Shown: positions 33,789 to 42,084 of the stretch, one piece after another
Layout: the number at the start of each line of letters is the position of its first letter
Numbering within the stretch: position 1 is the first letter of the stretch
NCBI GenBank assembly: GCA_964497585.1
Contig: CAZCDS010000021.1
Location: 32,778-96,777, forward strand
DNA from: CAZCDS01 sp964497585
GTDB lineage: Bacteria > Desulfobacterota > Desulfomonilia > Desulfomonilales > Desulfomonilaceae
Length of the DNA stretch: 64,000 bases
Direction: 5' to 3'
Translations under genes and position numbers: made by a program
The notes under the pieces: model-generated
The model's database searches: none
What the model saw: the letters and a program-made list of their open reading frames with translations, nothing else
What the model was told of the DNA's origin: nothing

Positions 33789-34424
33789 TCGGACAGGCAT
33801 TGAGGCAGACGCTGGACAGAAAAGACTGGGCCGACCAAGGCCCGGGGTGGGTGGCCCGGACGTTACACGTCCGGGTCGCGTAGCGACAAGAGGACAATAA
33901 TGGAATCCTGATAAGAATCGCTTCTGACCATGATGTCATGTTGTCTTACAAACCTCTTGTTCCTTCGGAACCCCGACGTATAACGTCGGGGCCACCCGCG
34001 GATGAGACGGCAGAATGAAGCTGTGCCCCTCGTGAGCGCCATTGGCGGGAGGAGGAACTCCCCGTCAGTAATCATTCAGGAATTCAGGGGACCACACGCC
34101 GGGCAGAGGATGTTAGTGCGGTGAGTGAAGCGACGATGCAGTCTCCCGACTCAAGGCTGGGGGATTGCTTTGCTTCGAGCGAGCGATATCACCCACCAAA
34201 CTGTTGGCGCCGCTGGTAAGTAACTGAATACTCTCTTATCATTCCGGGGCGAACCGCAATCGGGAACTATCCGATTCTCTTGTTCCTCCATGAAGCTCTA
34301 CACATCGCCTAATCGGCCATAACTGAGGGACGCTGATTGATGGAGCCCGGAAGGTGAGTTCACGGTCACCCTTGTTGAAAGGATCTTACCGAGCCTGACC
34401 CACATTCGCCGGGCTCCGTTACGA
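33789..34424. other. Intergenic region with a REP-like inverted pair
   Basis: No gene is supported. Its left third is the 149-bp inverted repeat at 33849-33997. From 34000 to 34424 I see only unremarkable sequence. Confidence 0.5.
33849..33997. repeat. Inverted pair of 45-bp REP-like elements
   Basis: Arms 33849-33893 and 33953-33997 are imperfect inverted copies separated by 59 bp. Each arm carries two hairpins. In the left arm these are CCCGGACGT-TAC-ACGTCCGGG and GTCGC-GTA-GCGAC. Written in the same orientation, the right arm has CCCCGACGT-TAT-ACGTCGGGG and GTTCC-GAA-GGAAC. Base differences between the arms fall in pairs that keep each stem closed. Both copies start GGGTGG and end AAGAGG. 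This is a tail-to-tail REP doublet, probably spread by a RAYT-type transposase encoded elsewhere. Confidence 0.75.
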
Positions 34425-34724
34425 TCATCCGTGAGATTTGACCCCATAGAAGCCCAGCGTCTCGAATAGCTGCCAAAACGCCCCCACCAGCAGAGCGATC
34501 CATCCGATAAAATACGAGATCACGCTGCAGACGAACCAGATAGAAGCGAGGACCCCCTCCGTGACCGGCACCATGCTGAAGGCTACCGTAAGGAGAAAGA
34601 AAAGTCCCGCAGCTCCAACGAGCCCGAAGGGTCTTCTTTCGAGTTCACATCCTGCTATTTTTCCAACCAGCGGGGCAACAAGAGCCACCGCCGCCAAGAT
34701 TAAGGTCTCGTATATCATAACCAT
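34425..34724 (-). CDS. Small hypothetical membrane protein
   Basis: 99 aa with three hydrophobic helices (about residues 5-22, 36-57 and 60-86) and short polar ends. No family recognised. The start is uncertain between Met1 and Met3 (MVMIYETLILAA). Isolated, with a 146-bp gap to the cupin gene. Confidence 0.5.
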   Translation of the reverse strand: MVMIYETLILAAVALVAPLVGKIAGCELERRPFGLVGAAGLFFLLTVAFSMVPVTEGVLASIWFVCSVISYFIGWIALLVGAFWQLFETLGFYGVKSHG

Positions 34725-34870
34725 AGTCGCTTACCTCCGTAGTACGGTCTACTTAATGACGGTACTCACCCCCCTGTGGCAGTCAAGGCCGCGTCTCACG
34801 ATTATATGCGGCCGGAGGACCTGATGAATGAGCGTCCGGGCCGCCATCACTTCCGTGACGAGTCGTTCGG

Positions 34871-35143
34871 CTACTCGAACTTGTAGACCTTGCGGATTTT
34901 CTCGTGGACGGTCCAGGTGCACTTCATTCCTCTGGGGAAGGTGACGAGATCACCGGCTTCGATTTCGACCGTGTCGCCATCCTCGGTCTCCACGGTGACT
35001 TTCCCCTCGAAAACGTACGCGGTCTCCTGATCCTCGTACTGCCAGGGGAACTGGGATGGTTCGCATTCCCAGGGGGACCAGTCGTCTATTCTCAATTGAT
35101 CGAGCTTGGCCCTGTCGGGCTTCTCCTTCGCTATCTTGGCCAT
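34871..35143 (-). CDS. Cupin-domain protein
   Basis: 90 aa from ATG 35143 with AGGAGG 7 nt upstream. A single small cupin barrel: motif 1 YEDQETAYVFEGKVTVE and motif 2 VEIEAGDLVTFPRGMKCTWTVHE. Closest in style to the DUF861/cupin_3 family (the WSPWEC…Q…VFEG block). The metal-binding His residues of classic cupins are reduced to few candidates, so a binding or regulatory role may be more likely than catalysis. Confidence 0.85.
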   Translation of the reverse strand: MAKIAKEKPDRAKLDQLRIDDWSPWECEPSQFPWQYEDQETAYVFEGKVTVETEDGDTVEIEAGDLVTFPRGMKCTWTVHEKIRKVYKFE

Positions 35144-35213
35144 GCAATTCCTCCTTCTGTACGAGACATACGCACTCACCACGGCATCGGGTCCTTAAGA
35201 AACTGAGGGCGCA

Positions 35214-36080
35214 TCACGCAGTCACACCGATGGCATCAACGAAGCGGACAAACTCGTCCGGGGTAAGCGTCTCACCTCTCCGGCCGAGGTCTATGTCCGC
35301 GACTGAGGCAGCGTCGAGGAGACGGTCGAAGGACACTCCCGGTAGACGAGCACGGCGCAGGCAGTTCCGGAGTGTCTTGCGACGTCCGGCGAAAGACGCC
35401 TTGACGAGGAGCTGAAGCAGGGCAGGATCGGAGACGGAAAGCGGAGGCTCGTCGGGGAAAACGATTCTGACCAGGGAGGAGGTCACCTCTGGCGCGGGGT
35501 AGAACGCCTTTCCCGGAACGTCAAAGAGAATCCGGACGTGGGCGGTTACTCCGAGCAGAACGGTCAGCACCCCGTAGTCCTTCGTGCCGGCCGGCGCAAT
35601 AAGCCGCTCTGCTACCTCTTTCTGGAGCAGAATTGACAGCGACCCGAACACGTCCCGATGCTCGTGAAAGAGGAAAATGAGGCGACTGGAAACATTATAC
35701 GGCAGGTTCGCCACCACACGGAGCTTCCCCAGTTCTTCCGCGAGCCCGCGGAAATCGTACTTCAGCGCGTCCGCATGGATGAGGGTGACCCCCGGTGTTC
35801 CGCTGAATTTGCTTTCCAGCACGCGGAAGAACCCCGAATCGACCTCCAGAGCCCAGACAAGGGCTCCCTCAGCGAGTAGCGCATCCGTGAGTACGCCAAG
35901 ACCCGCGCCGACTTCTACAAGCGGCTCCCCGGCTTGAACTTGCGCCGCCCGCACGATGTTCTTCAAATAGGCGGGATCCACGAGAAGGTTTTGCCCCATC
36001 CATTTCTTTGGCGTGAGACCGTGCTCTTTGAACGCGCGCTTAACCTCGGATACCATCGACACCATGGGATGCCATCTCAC
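35214..36080 (-). CDS. rsmA: 16S rRNA (A1518/A1519) dimethyltransferase
   Basis: 288 aa. Rossmann SAM-binding fold typical of RsmA/KsgA: KKWMGQNLLVDPAYLKNIV (QNFL-like motif), LVEVGAGLGVLTDALL (motif I), VWALEVDSGF, and the catalytic NLPY motif in RVVANLPYNVSSRLIF. The C-terminal helical domain follows. It dimethylates two adenines near the 3' end of 16S rRNA. The start is ambiguous among Met1, Met6 and Met9; none has a clear ribosome binding site. Confidence 0.95.
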   Translation of the reverse strand: MRWHPMVSMVSEVKRAFKEHGLTPKKWMGQNLLVDPAYLKNIVRAAQVQAGEPLVEVGAGLGVLTDALLAEGALVWALEVDSGFFRVLESKFSGTPGVTLIHADALKYDFRGLAEELGKLRVVANLPYNVSSRLIFLFHEHRDVFGSLSILLQKEVAERLIAPAGTKDYGVLTVLLGVTAHVRILFDVPGKAFYPAPEVTSSLVRIVFPDEPPLSVSDPALLQLLVKASFAGRRKTLRNCLRRARLPGVSFDRLLDAASVADIDLGRRGETLTPDEFVRFVDAIGVTA

Positions 36081-36202
36081 TCACTTCGCTCTTGGAGTAC
36101 ATATGAGGGGATCCTGCTCATCCGCACGAACGCCTGAAGACGGGCGATTTTGAGAAAATTCGGTATCGGAGCCCTGAATCACAAGACAGGAAAACCGAGA
36201 GA

Positions 36203-36700
36203 TTACCTATCAATATCTCCTGTTCTGATGGGGATCCTCTCCCCCTCGATGAGGAGGTAGAAATTCTTTTCCTCTCCGTCGTCGACGATGTACCGGGCCA
36301 ACTGGTGGTACGCGACCCGAGAAAAGCGGGCGTGGAAGACTCCTTCCTTGACTTTGGTGTACGGCACGTTCTCGGGACCGATCCAGAACTGCTCGGGATC
36401 GAAGGGCTCTCTCGTCTTATCGTTCAACTCGATGAGGATCTTCTCCCCTTCGTCTCCGACGAGGCGTTCCACCACGAAGGGAGCGTCTTCCACTTCAACG
36501 CTGCACATCTCCTGGCCGAGCCTTATCCGGTAGCCTCCGTCATCCGTCCTTTCCAGCAGGCTGTTGAAGAACCGGTAGATCTCGGGATGGATGATTTCCG
36601 CGTCGTTCTGGAACCATCGCCCTTCCTTGTCAATGACGATCCGCAAGTAGGGGGTCGCGTCGAATATCGGCTGATCACCTTCGTTTGAATCAGGTGGCAT
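36203..36700 (-). CDS. DUF1285-family protein
   Basis: 165 aa. YLRIVIDKEGRWFQNDAEIIHPEIYRFFNSLLERTDDGGYRIRLG followed by VEVEDAPFVVERL matches the DUF1285 pattern (I/V-D-x-x-G-x-W, then EVEDAPF). The family has two small beta domains of unknown function. It lies 29 bp downstream of the lytic transglycosylase on the same strand and is probably cotranscribed with it. Confidence 0.78.
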   Translation of the reverse strand: MPPDSNEGDQPIFDATPYLRIVIDKEGRWFQNDAEIIHPEIYRFFNSLLERTDDGGYRIRLGQEMCSVEVEDAPFVVERLVGDEGEKILIELNDKTREPFDPEQFWIGPENVPYTKVKEGVFHARFSRVAYHQLARYIVDDGEEKNFYLLIEGERIPIRTGDIDR

Positions 36701-36729
36701 GAGGCTGTCCGAAAGAGGAGCGTATACCG

Positions 36730-38817
36730 CTACCAGAGTCCTGCCAGGTCTTTCTTCCTGTGCAGGTATGAATATGCCGTGTACCCTGCGAGGACCTTCT
36801 TGACGTAGAGCCTCGTTTCAGAATACGGGATGTTTTCGACGAACTCGTCCTGTTTCATCTTACCGTTTCTTCGCACCCACTGTCTCACTTTTCTGATATC
36901 CGCATTATACGCGGCAAGCGCGGGCACGATCTTTCCTTTGAAATCCCGAAGGTTTCCAGCAAGGATATGGACGCCGAACGCGATATTTTTCTTGGGATCG
37001 AGGATCTTGGCGATCACCCGTGTGGGGACTCTCCCTCCCCTGCGGACGAGCCCTGTCGCGCCGGGAGTGACCTGCATGAGTCCGAGCGCGCCGGCAGGCG
37101 AGACCGCGGATGCATCGTACAGACTCTCTTGACGCATGACCGCCCAGACGAGATAGGGATCTACGGCATTCTTGCGTGCCTGGCGGAGCGTCTCTTCAAT
37201 GTGAACTCGGGGGTAGGCGATTTCGACGAAATCCTTGGGCGCATTGTCCGGCGGGTTGTTCATCAAGGCGCCGAAATCTGTGGCGAGTATCTCTCGTGCG
37301 AGATTGTACTTATGGGCTCCATGCGCAGCCTTGGCACGGAGAAATGTGATTCCCGGTGAACCTTTCAGCGATCCGGGCAGGGAGTTGAGGTCAAGGAGAG
37401 CGAACTCGTGAAGCCCCTTGTCCATCAGCTTGAGGGCCTTCTGCACCAACGGATGGGAGCGCTCTCGCGGCGTCAATCTGAGGTTGCGCATGGCCGATCG
37501 CGTGGTGACGTCACGGCTGAACGTCATGCCTCGGGTCTTGAGGAGACGACCGGCTGCAATCCCGTAGTATCCCAGGGGATCGCTTGCCGCGACCTGTCTG
37601 AGCAGCCGCCCTCCCTCGTCGGCACGGTTTAGGAGCATGAGAGAGCGGGCCTCCCAGTACCTGGACGGATTGGCAATCATGCTCCCGGGCGAGATCTGCC
37701 GGGCCTTGCGAAAGGCTTTGGCAGCCGTGGCAAAGCGGCCGCGGGCATAGTCCAGCCACGCGATTTTCCAGAGTACGTTGACCCGCGTGGAAAGGGAAGG
37801 GCTCGAACCAAGGACTCTTTTGAAGTTGTGTTCGGCCTTGTCATATTGTCCCTTCTCCATGTGGTGGGCGGCCAGGTTGAAGAGGGCCCGCCTCTTGAAC
37901 TTGCCTGAGCCCTTTTCGATAACGTACCGGCAAGCTGCTTCGAATTCCTTGTCCCTGTCCAGACGCCAATAGACGAGGCTCAACGTATGTGAAGCCTCGA
38001 CACGGACACTGTCGGACTGTGTTTCCTTCAGAATCCTCTTCAGCCACCCTATTGCCGCGAGGTTCTTGCGGCTCTTGTACAGGCATCGGGCAAGCTTGAG
38101 CTGCAGGCGCTCATCCGAGGGATGTTTCTTGAGAAGCGCCTTATACGTATATGCCGCCAGATCGAATCTTCCCCGCTTGAAGAGGCGATTCGCGCGTGCA
38201 CGTTGCTGATGTTCCGAGAACTTCGGGGGGGCAACCTTACCGACGAAGACGAGCCGGGCCAGTTCGTCTGCGGCCCTCAGACCTTCCAGCGTGGCCGGGT
38301 AGTCAAGAAAAAGTGCCCGGTAATGTTGCGCCGCGGCTTCGTATTCCTTTCGGGCCTTCTCGAGTCTCGCCAGTTGAAGGAGCAATGCAGGCCTGTCCTT
38401 CTTCGTCGCCTTCGATACCATCGATCGGAGCAGCCTCACTGCGTCGGGTTTTCGCTGTTCGGCCATCACCTCCAGGAGCATATCCAGGGCGAGCTGCCGG
38501 TATGGACTCGTGCGATGTTTGTGAAGGAATTCCTTGAGAATACCTTCTGCGCGGGCCGGTCGGTCAATCTTCCGGTAGAGTCGAGCCGTGAGAATGTACG
38601 CACAGGGACCATAGAGCGGGTCGGGCAGTATCTTCTCCCACACCCGGATAGCCGCGGCAGGCCGGCGCTCTTCGGAGAACTTCATCCCCTGGGTAAAGAG
38701 ATAGTCCTGCATAGGTTGTGTGGTCACGGTAAAGGATTGAACCGTTCCCGGAAGAAGCCACCAGAAGAAAGGAAGTACTGCGATGAGGAATGTCCTGGGC
38801 CGCAACCTGACTGCCAT
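36730..38817 (-). CDS. Soluble lytic murein transglycosylase with TPR superhelix
   Basis: 695 aa. Signal peptide 1-28 (FLIAVLPFFWWLLPGTVQS). A long helical TPR-like region (about 30-520) contains repeated YxxA/ALxxAP-type units. The C-terminal SLT domain has the catalytic Glu in YLVWAVMRQESLYDASAVSPAGALGLMQVTP, the NPKKNIAFGVHIL motif and the AYNADIRKVRQW motif. It cleaves peptidoglycan glycan strands to 1,6-anhydro-muropeptides in the periplasm. Length and layout match Slt70-like proteins. Confidence 0.94.
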   Translation of the reverse strand: MAVRLRPRTFLIAVLPFFWWLLPGTVQSFTVTTQPMQDYLFTQGMKFSEERRPAAAIRVWEKILPDPLYGPCAYILTARLYRKIDRPARAEGILKEFLHKHRTSPYRQLALDMLLEVMAEQRKPDAVRLLRSMVSKATKKDRPALLLQLARLEKARKEYEAAAQHYRALFLDYPATLEGLRAADELARLVFVGKVAPPKFSEHQQRARANRLFKRGRFDLAAYTYKALLKKHPSDERLQLKLARCLYKSRKNLAAIGWLKRILKETQSDSVRVEASHTLSLVYWRLDRDKEFEAACRYVIEKGSGKFKRRALFNLAAHHMEKGQYDKAEHNFKRVLGSSPSLSTRVNVLWKIAWLDYARGRFATAAKAFRKARQISPGSMIANPSRYWEARSLMLLNRADEGGRLLRQVAASDPLGYYGIAAGRLLKTRGMTFSRDVTTRSAMRNLRLTPRERSHPLVQKALKLMDKGLHEFALLDLNSLPGSLKGSPGITFLRAKAAHGAHKYNLAREILATDFGALMNNPPDNAPKDFVEIAYPRVHIEETLRQARKNAVDPYLVWAVMRQESLYDASAVSPAGALGLMQVTPGATGLVRRGGRVPTRVIAKILDPKKNIAFGVHILAGNLRDFKGKIVPALAAYNADIRKVRQWVRRNGKMKQDEFVENIPYSETRLYVKKVLAGYTAYSYLHRKKDLAGLW

Positions 38818-38971
38818 TCACCAATTACCACCGACCGAAGGCATGAATATTCACCGATTCGCAAAATAAACGTCCCATTATCCTAGAACGATATCCGAGA
38901 ATCGTCAAGAATTACCTGACAGAGAAGTGGGAAAGACTCCTCCCGTTGAACGCGCACAAGGATTGAGAATA

Positions 38972-39775
38972 CTAAGGCTTTTCTCCCCAGAACAGGCAGT
39001 ATCCCAGCTTACCCTCTGTGACTGCTTCAAAGAAGACACGCTTGTTCTCATATGCCTTGAATACGCCTCTGAGGCCGAATTCGCCAAGAACACGGAGGAG
39101 CGTACGGAACTCCTCCCATTTCGTGAAGATCTTGGCATGCTCATGGACAATTCGGCCTTTACGGATGTTCCAAAACATCTCCGGCAAGGACCATTCGTCG
39201 AATTCCCATTGGATATTGACGAGGCCTGCGACCTCCAGCATTGCCTCCCATTCCGAGAATTCAAGCGGCGTGGTGCCGTAGCGCTCGGCAAAGTCGTCCT
39301 TTTCAGCGGGCGAAAGAGAGGTCCGCCAGGTGGATTCGTGCATCGCGATGACGCCTCCGGTTTTGGCTACCCGGACCATTTCGTTGATCACGGCCTGGGA
39401 GTCATCGGGAATTCCTACAGCGCACTCGTTGATCACCACGTCGAAGGACCTGTCATCAAAAGGCAGGGCCTGGGAGTCACCCTTTTCGAACCGGACCTGC
39501 TTCGAGATCCCTGCCGTTTCCGCGTTTGCCCTGGCCGCGGCGAGCATCTCATCGGAGAGGTCAACACCGGTGACGTCAGCGCCGAAGGTCTCCGCGTAAA
39601 AGATCGCCTGCGTTCCCCTGCCGCTGGAGACGTCGAGCACTCTGGTTCCCGGCTTGAGGCCGGCAACTTCGCCTGTGCGCCTCGTGAGCGCCATGCCACC
39701 GGGGTGGAGCGTCTCGATGCCGCTCAATTCCACGAGATCCTCAATTGTCGGACGATGTATTCCTCTTCGTCGCAT
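38972..39775 (-). CDS. Class I SAM-dependent methyltransferase
   Basis: 267 aa. Motif I RVLDVSSGRGTQAIFYAETF, motif II VTGVDLSDEMLAAARANA and the post-I acidic motif (FEKGDSQALPFDDRSFDVVINECAVG) identify a Methyltransf_11-type fold. AGGAAGG sits upstream of ATG 39775. It is 18 bp from an ArsR-family regulator on the same strand. ArsR/methyltransferase pairs include arsenite methylases (ArsM). Here the characteristic ArsM cysteines are not seen (the only Cys are in NECAVG and GYCLFW), so the substrate is open. Confidence 0.85.
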   Translation of the reverse strand: MRRRGIHRPTIEDLVELSGIETLHPGGMALTRRTGEVAGLKPGTRVLDVSSGRGTQAIFYAETFGADVTGVDLSDEMLAAARANAETAGISKQVRFEKGDSQALPFDDRSFDVVINECAVGIPDDSQAVINEMVRVAKTGGVIAMHESTWRTSLSPAEKDDFAERYGTTPLEFSEWEAMLEVAGLVNIQWEFDEWSLPEMFWNIRKGRIVHEHAKIFTKWEEFRTLLRVLGEFGLRGVFKAYENKRVFFEAVTEGKLGYCLFWGEKP

Positions 39776-39793
39776 CGCTTGCCTTCCTGTCGA

Positions 39794-40147
39794 CTACTGC
39801 AATGAAGCGCTCCCCTGTTCCTGAAGATTTTCCGGACAGCACGCGTCCAACGCATCGGCAAGGGAACGCAACGCATGGGAGACCGCGTTGATTCGGATTC
39901 GATAGAAGACCCTCTTTCCTCGCTTGTTCGATTCGAGGATGCCCGCGTCGCGCAGTATGCCCAGATGCCTTGAGATAACGGAGAGGTCTGTGGGGAATCC
40001 TGTGGCAAGTTCGGTGACGGTCCGCTCCCTTCGACTCTCACCGAGCCGGGCAAGCAGCGCCACACGGGTTGGGTCGCCGAGCGCGCGAAAGAGTTTGGGA
40101 GAGAGCCATTTGGACAGCTCATTGCAGCAGGTTTGATCGATTCTCAT
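39794..40147 (-). CDS. ArsR/SmtB-family metalloregulator
   Basis: 117 aa from ATG 40147. The winged HTH (LFRALGDPTRVALLARLGESRRERTVTELATGFPTDLSVISRHLGILRDAGILESNKRGKRVFYRI) is typical. Two vicinal Cys pairs (DQTCCNEL near the N-terminus and DACCPEN near the C-terminus) could form a metal or thiol site outside the usual ELCVCDL position. It represses from the promoter/operator at 40164-40208 and is cotranscribed with the methyltransferase. Confidence 0.92.
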   Translation of the reverse strand: MRIDQTCCNELSKWLSPKLFRALGDPTRVALLARLGESRRERTVTELATGFPTDLSVISRHLGILRDAGILESNKRGKRVFYRIRINAVSHALRSLADALDACCPENLQEQGSASLQ

Positions 40148-40163
40148 GGTACATCCTTGCACA

Positions 40164-40208
40164 ATTGCGTCATTATGCAATGATAAGAGGGGATGGACAG
40201 AATGTCAA
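40164..40208 (-). promoter_or_regulatory. Promoter and operator of the arsR/methyltransferase operon
   Basis: Minus strand: TTGACA (complement of 40203-40208), 17-bp spacer, TATCAT (40180-40185). Immediately downstream, the inverted repeat ATTGC-N8-GCAAT (40164-40181) overlaps the -10, as expected for an ArsR operator. The divergent acyl-CoA dehydrogenase promoter starts 30 bp away. Confidence 0.7.
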
Positions 40209-40238
40209 GCCCCTCTCATCCATTTAGGGCAACTCCTG

Positions 40239-40267
40239 TTGACAAAGCTTTCCCCGCTTTCTAGAGT
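40239..40267 (+). promoter_or_regulatory. Candidate sigma-70 promoter for the acyl-CoA dehydrogenase
   Basis: TTGACA, 17-bp spacer, TAGAGT. It diverges from the arsR promoter, so the repressor could touch both. The transcript leader would be about 250 nt, with no coding potential seen. Confidence 0.5.
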
Positions 40268-40519
40268 GAAATTTCGCGGGTACATTCGGCCGTTCCCTTG
40301 TGAAGACGGGTGAGGGTTTCTCCGATGAATCCAGCTCAACAGACCGGACCATGATTCCGCGGTGTCCTCAGAGGACCCCGGAGCCTATCGGCTCGAAACT
40401 GTGGAGTTCTTGGGGAGGGGGCCGGAGAGGGCCGTTCTGCAAAAAGGCCTGCCCGGCGAACTCTTACCGGAGGACCAATTTTGCAGCGGCTTTGCCGCGC
40501 ATTTTCAAGGAGATAGCAC

Positions 40520-41659
40520 ATGGATTTCGAACTCAGTGAAGAGCACCGGATGATTCAGGACATGGCGTACAAATTCGCGGTCAACGAGATGGCTCCGGTA
40601 GCGCAGCAGTACGACCGGGAGGAGAAGTATCCCCGGGAGATTTGGAAGAAGGGATGCGAAGCGGGTCTTGTGGGCGCGTTCATTCCCGAGGAGTACGGGG
40701 GGCCGGGCTTCGGGTTCTTCGAGCAGATGCTGATCTCCGAGCAGTTCGCTCGGATCGACCTTGGGATGTGCCTCTGCGTGGGCGCGTGCACTTTCGGATC
40801 TGAACATATTCTGTTTTACGGGACGGAAGAGCAGAAGAAGAAATGGCTTCCCCCGCTGATCAATGGGGAGGCCATATCCGCCGGCGCATTCACCGAGCCG
40901 GACGCAGGCACCGATGTGGCGGCAATCCGCACCCGAGCAGTCAAGGACGGCAATGATTACGTGATCAACGGAACCAAGATGTTCATCACCAATGGGAGCA
41001 TCTGCGATTTCTACGTCGTCTTCTGCCTCACCGACCCCAAGACCGAGGTTCGACATAAACGCCAGAGCCTCATCATTGTCGAAGCCGACCGGCCTGGGAT
41101 AACCAGAACCAAGATCACGGGAAAACTGGGGATTCGCGCCAGCGACACTGCGGAGATCGCGTTCGAAGACGTACGGGTGCCGCAAGAGAACCTCGTAGGG
41201 AAAGAGGGAAGGGGTTTCTACCAGTTGATGGAGTTCTTCGACGCAACGCGAACCACGGTCGCGGGACAGGCGATTGGTCTTGCTCAAGGCGCGCTGGACA
41301 AAGCGTTGAAGTACACTCAGGAGCGCAAGACGTTTGGGCGCCCGCTGGCTGCAAATCAGGCGATTCAGTTCATGCTCGCGGAGATGGCCATCAAGATCGA
41401 GCTGGCCCGCACGCTCACGTACAAGGCCGCATGGTACGTCGATCAGGGTAAGAGCAATCCCTCCCTGAACGCGATGGCCAAGTATTTTTCCGGGGAGACT
41501 GCGGTATGGTGCTGTGACAAGGCCCTTCAGATGCACGGAGGATACGGGTACATCGACGAGTACGATATTCAGCGCTTCTATCGTGACGCCAAGATCCTCG
41601 AGATCTATGAAGGCGCGAAAGAAGCGGAACTGATGACCATCGCACGACGCCTGATGTAG
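40520..41659 (+). CDS. Acyl-CoA dehydrogenase
   Basis: 379 aa. Three-domain FAD enzyme: helical N-domain, beta-domain with FTEPDAGTDVAAIRT and NGTKMFITNGSICD, and helical C-domain with RTTVAGQAIGLAQGAL, MHGGYGYIDEYDIQRFYRDAKILEIYEGAKEAEL. The active-site base corresponds to the Glu of the IYEG motif. It desaturates a fatty or branched acyl-CoA, passing electrons to ETF. No ETF or thiolase gene is adjacent, so the substrate is unknown. No clear Shine-Dalgarno; AAGGAGA lies 8 nt upstream of ATG 40520. Confidence 0.96.
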   Translation: MDFELSEEHRMIQDMAYKFAVNEMAPVAQQYDREEKYPREIWKKGCEAGLVGAFIPEEYGGPGFGFFEQMLISEQFARIDLGMCLCVGACTFGSEHILFYGTEEQKKKWLPPLINGEAISAGAFTEPDAGTDVAAIRTRAVKDGNDYVINGTKMFITNGSICDFYVVFCLTDPKTEVRHKRQSLIIVEADRPGITRTKITGKLGIRASDTAEIAFEDVRVPQENLVGKEGRGFYQLMEFFDATRTTVAGQAIGLAQGALDKALKYTQERKTFGRPLAANQAIQFMLAEMAIKIELARTLTYKAAWYVDQGKSNPSLNAMAKYFSGETAVWCCDKALQMHGGYGYIDEYDIQRFYRDAKILEIYEGAKEAELMTIARRLM

Positions 41660-42084
41660 AGCCCGCTCTGAACATCGAGGAAGATATTCCTCGATCGGGA
41701 GCCCGAGGAACGTGGGTGGAGGAAGCGACCCTTCTCCGCCGTGACTTTCGAGGGGACAATGCTCTTTCCACTCTACTACACCCTTCACTACCACGCTCTG
41801 ATCATGGTGAGCCGGTCGTGGGACGGCGATCTGATAGGGCGATGTCTTCACCGATAGGGCTACGGCACGACCAGAGGGTCTTCTTCCCGTGGAGGAAAGG
41901 AGGCCGTTGCCGGAACGATCAGGCGCCAAATAGAAGACGAACTGAATCGGGTAATGAATCTCGCCCAGAACGGGATCACCGCTTTGCAAGGGTGGAAGAC
42001 GTCCCGACTCCCGATCCTGTTTCGCTTCCGAAGACCTGATTCGGGGGCAGGTTCCCCCACGGAAAAGTCGTCTTCAGCGAAATC
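41660..42084. other. Convergent intergenic region
   Basis: Begins with the perfect hairpin ATCGAGGAA-GATA-TTCCTCGAT at 41674-41695, placed like a terminator between convergent genes but without a T-run. The rest shows no gene. Confidence 0.45.

Noticed and set aside
40505..41989. 494-codon minus-strand frame opposite the acyl-CoA dehydrogenase
   Set aside because: Antisense shadow; the plus strand has a complete, conserved enzyme.
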